From Acidobacteriota bacterium (lineage in GTDB: Bacteria; Acidobacteriota; Thermoanaerobaculia; Thermoanaerobaculales; Thermoanaerobaculaceae), in contig DAIDOU010000361.1 in assembly GCA_027458945.1 (NCBI GenBank), positions 1-6,566 of the forward strand: a stretch of 6,566 nucleotides of DNA, in the 5' to 3' direction. The notes under the pieces were generated by a model. That model ran no database searches and was not told the DNA's origin. It saw only the letters and a program-made list of their open reading frames with translations. Below, piece by piece: positions 4,029-6,566 of the stretch. Each line of letters starts with the position of its first letter. Within the stretch, counting starts at the first letter, position 1. The translations under genes and the position numbers were made by a program.

Positions 4029-6566
4029 TCAGCCTTTCGGCTTGAGGAGCTCCGCGAACGGCGCGTACCCCTGCAGCGGCTCGAGGTCCATCGCGCGGTG
4101 GAGGTACACGCCGTACATGTTGCCCTGGGCGAACGACTCGCGCAGGAGGTCCACCGCCTGCTGGCGCTCGCCGAGGAGCGCCGCGATGCAGGCGCGCCGG
4201 TAGGTGTGCGCGCCGTAAAGGAACGGCCGGTCGAGGCGCGCCAGCTCGGCCGAGACCCGCAGCGCTTCGCCGCGGTCGCCACGGCGGGCGGCGAGGGCGC
4301 CGAGGGCGCCCGCGTAGTCGATCGCCCGCGAGACACGCACGGTCTCGGGCACGTCCGCTGGCTCAGGCGGCGCGTCGGGCTGCTTGCCGGAGCCGCCGGT
4401 CAGCGGGTAGCGCGCCGCGAGCTCCTGGTAGATCGGCCGCGCCTCGTCCCACCGCTCCGCGGCGCACAGGGCGGCCGCCAGGACGGTGCGGTGCTCTTCC
4501 TTCGTCGTCTCGGAAGGAGGCCGGCTTTCCAGCCAGTCGACGGCGCGAGCGGCCATCTGCAGGGCGGCCGCTCGATGGCCGTGCGCGCGCAGCTCCAGCG
4601 CCGCCTGCAGCATCAGATCGGCCGGCGTCGTGTCCCGGGACGGCACGGCCAGACTGTCGTCGATCACGCGGTTGGCCTCGTCGAGCCGCCCGAGCGCCAC
4701 CAGGGCGCGGACCTTGGTGGAGCGAAATCTTAGGAGGTCCGGGAACGACCGGATCGCCTGATCCGCCACCGTCAGCTCGCGCTCGTACTCCGAGAGCATG
4801 TGGTGCGCTTTTGCGAGGACCCCGAACGCCCAAACCCCCAGGCTCGTGTAGACCTTGGAAAGAAACTCGGGGCTGGCCTTCGCAAAGCGGTCCACCGCTT
4901 GCCGTGGCATATTGAGGCGGAGATAACTCCACCCGAGCATGTACGCCCATTGGGGCGTTGTCGGGGCCATCGTCTCGGCTTGGCGGATCTCCTGCAGCGC
5001 TTCCGTCCAGCGGCCTGCCAACATGGCGCGAAGGAAGTCGATGACGTGACGCTCCAGCGGACTCGCCTTCTCGCGGTGTTCGTTCACCCGCCGAACGATC
5101 GCGTCGGCCCGTGCGTAATCGCCCTGGTTCCAGTAAGCGGTCGCGATGTAGACCAGCGGCGTGGTGAACTCGGGGTCGATGTCGACGGCCTTCTGGAAGT
5201 GGCGGATCGACAGTGCGTCGTCCTGACCGAAGAGATCGAGCCCGGCCGTGTACTCGCGGTACGCCTCGTAGAGGGGCAGATGAATGAGCTCGAGGTTGAC
5301 CAGCGACTGGTCGAAGCGCGCCGCGATGGCGCCCATGAGCCGCTGCCCGAGCGCATCGAGCGGCGCCGTCGGTGCCTCGCGCGCCCCCGAAACCGGCCCG
5401 ACCGCGGAGATGAGGGCTCCCGTGGCCGCGTCCGTCACCCTCGCCTGCAGCTGCAGCGTCGGCCCCTGCACGTAGTACGAGCCCGAGACCACGATCCCCG
5501 CGCCGGTCGCCTCGGCCAGCGCGCGCAACGGGTCCGGGCGAGTACCCGGGGCCTTCTCGCGCAGGGTTGCCTGCTCGGCCTGCCTCGCCGCGCCGGTCGG
5601 CACCGTTTCCACCGCCGGGATCCGCGACAACCCCTGCGTGATCCAGTCCGCGGCCATGTGGCCGAACGGGTCGAGCGAGGCGTCGCCGGTCTGGTTCTCA
5701 AACGCCGCCACCACGATGCGTCTGGGCGCGAGGGTGGCCGCGGTGGCGTGCGGGCGCCACGGCGCCCACAGGAGCAGGGCCACCGCCGCGGCGCCGGCCA
5801 GGCCGACGACCGCCGGCGCCAGCCACCGCCTGGCCGCGCCTCGGCTCGCTCCCGCCGGCGCCGGCGCACCGCCGGTCGCCAGCGAGCGCAGCGCGAACGC
5901 GACGTCGCCGGCAGACTGGAAGCGCTCGGACGGCTGCTTCTCCAGACAGTGGGCGACGATCCCGTTGAGCTCGGGCGTGGCGGCGACCCCCGACGCGGAG
6001 ATCTCCGGCGCGGGCTCCTGGAGGATCGCCGCCATCGTCTCCGCCGCGGTGGCGCGCTTGAAAGCCTGCTCTCCGGCCAGCGTCTCGTAGAGCACGCAGC
6101 CGAGGGCGAAGATGTCGCTGCGAGCGTCGGCCTCCGCGCCGCGGACTTGCTCCGGAGACATGTACCCGACGGTGCCGAGCACCGTGCCGGCCGCGGTGCC
6201 CGGCGGCGCCGACAGGCGCGTCGGCGCCTCGGCGAGCCGCGGCGAGGCCAGACGGGCCAGGCCGAAGTCGAGGATCTTGACGTGGCCCGCGCTGGTGAGG
6301 AAGACGTTCTCCGGTTTGAGGTCGCGGTGGACGATGCCCTTGCCGTGCGCCGCCGCGAGGCCGTCCGCGATCGCCGCCACGATCTCGACGGCCTTGCGCA
6401 CCGGCAGGCGCTCGCGGCGGAGGCGATCGCGCAGCGTTTCGCCTTCGAGCAGCTCGGTGACCGCGTACGAGACGTCACCCTCGCGGCCGAAGTCGAAGAT
6501 GCCGAGGATGGCCGGGTGCGAGAGCGCCGCCAGGGCGCGCGCTTCCCGCTCGAGTCGCGCGACCCG
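4029..6566 (-). CDS. Hanks-type serine/threonine protein kinase with transmembrane segment, TolB-like domain and TPR region (N-terminus outside window)
   Basis: Membrane-bound signalling kinase. The frame is open to the right edge, so the start and the ATP-binding Lys are not seen; 845 residues are present. Numbered from the edge, an LEREARALAALSHP helix (about 5-18) holds the salt-bridge Glu. HRDLKPEN has catalytic Asp82 and Asn87, DFG starts at Asp100, and GYMSPEQ ends the activation segment near 139; SDIFALG and a closing Arg in KQPSERF follow. All visible catalytic residues are intact and it is an RD kinase. A single membrane helix lies at about 248-267. It is followed by a TolB-like/FlgO-like region (IVVAAFENQTGDASLDPFG, then SGSYYVQG) and from about 430 to 835 by TPR-like helical pairs, ending in YLHRAMDLEPLQGYAPF. 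The predicted layout is kinase inside and TPR region outside the cytoplasm, a common arrangement in Acidobacteriota. The signal sensed and the targets are unknown. Confidence 0.92.
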   Translation of the reverse strand, partial: RVARLEREARALAALSHPAILGIFDFGREGDVSYAVTELLEGETLRDRLRRERLPVRKAVEIVAAIADGLAAAHGKGIVHRDLKPENVFLTSAGHVKILDFGLARLASPRLAEAPTRLSAPPGTAAGTVLGTVGYMSPEQVRGAEADARSDIFALGCVLYETLAGEQAFKRATAAETMAAILQEPAPEISASGVAATPELNGIVAHCLEKQPSERFQSAGDVAFALRSLATGGAPAPAGASRGAARRWLAPAVVGLAGAAAVALLLWAPWRPHATAATLAPRRIVVAAFENQTGDASLDPFGHMAADWITQGLSRIPAVETVPTGAARQAEQATLREKAPGTRPDPLRALAEATGAGIVVSGSYYVQGPTLQLQARVTDAATGALISAVGPVSGAREAPTAPLDALGQRLMGAIAARFDQSLVNLELIHLPLYEAYREYTAGLDLFGQDDALSIRHFQKAVDIDPEFTTPLVYIATAYWNQGDYARADAIVRRVNEHREKASPLERHVIDFLRAMLAGRWTEALQEIRQAETMAPTTPQWAYMLGWSYLRLNMPRQAVDRFAKASPEFLSKVYTSLGVWAFGVLAKAHHMLSEYERELTVADQAIRSFPDLLRFRSTKVRALVALGRLDEANRVIDDSLAVPSRDTTPADLMLQAALELRAHGHRAAALQMAARAVDWLESRPPSETTKEEHRTVLAAALCAAERWDEARPIYQELAARYPLTGGSGKQPDAPPEPADVPETVRVSRAIDYAGALGALAARRGDRGEALRVSAELARLDRPFLYGAHTYRRACIAALLGERQQAVDLLRESFAQGNMYGVYLHRAMDLEPLQGYAPFAELLKPKG

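Noticed and set aside
2663..4045. 460-codon open frame on the + strand, antisense to the hydrolase
   Set aside because: The opposite strand encodes a complete hydrolase with signal peptide and catalytic triad; the + reading is His/Arg/Val-rich without motifs.
3872..4336. N-terminal extension of the hydrolase frame up to 4336
   Set aside because: It overlaps the kinase 3' end out of frame and is Arg/Ser-rich; the signal peptide begins at 3871 and the only other ATG in this frame near the gene lies in the -10 box.
5435..6478. Second long minus-strand frame over the kinase region
   Set aside because: It is an Arg/Ser-rich shadow in another frame; the true frame shows all kinase motifs.
1..6566. 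A defence island, mobile element or phage region
   Set aside because: Apart from one toxin-antitoxin pair there is no transposase, integrase, nuclease-helicase, reverse transcriptase, CRISPR repeat or attachment site, and base composition is even across the genes.

Overview
The window is a very GC-rich bacterial chromosome segment. Its gene content is a secreted M28 peptidase of the glutamate carboxypeptidase II type, a Hanks-type kinase fused to a membrane anchor and a TolB-like/TPR sensor region, an exported cyclophilin-like protein, and an AbrB/PIN toxin-antitoxin pair. This mix is typical of Acidobacteriota and related soil or sediment phyla. The assignment rests on gene style only; no rRNA or marker gene is present.

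Layout: on the + strand, the 3' half of an M28 metallopeptidase gene enters from the left edge and ends at 1179. Everything else is on the - strand and reads right to left. A serine/threonine kinase with a TPR-rich C-terminus enters from the right edge and ends at 4029. A 157-base gap follows, holding a good sigma-70-like promoter and a possible 21-codon leader ORF. Next is an exported alpha/beta hydrolase of the MetX-like type (2777-3871). A 246-base gap follows, holding an 11-bp direct repeat and a second promoter overlapped by a perfect palindrome. Last comes a tight cluster: AbrB-type antitoxin (2267-2530), PIN-domain toxin (1863-2270, 4-base overlap) and an exported cyclophilin-type peptidyl-prolyl isomerase (1118-1861), which starts one base after the toxin stop. 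The cyclophilin gene converges on the peptidase gene and overlaps its 3' end by 62 bases.

How the genes may work together: antitoxin and toxin form a standard type II module, with an operator placed to allow autoregulation. The cyclophilin appears to be carried on the same transcript. The kinase and hydrolase lie in the same direction, but the hydrolase has its own promoter, so they need not be one operon. Three or four of the products (peptidase, cyclophilin, hydrolase and the C-terminal part of the kinase) probably act outside the cytoplasm. I see no CRISPR array, tRNA, rRNA, insertion sequence or phage gene. I do not see a clearly new biological system; the most interesting points are small-scale regulatory arrangements.
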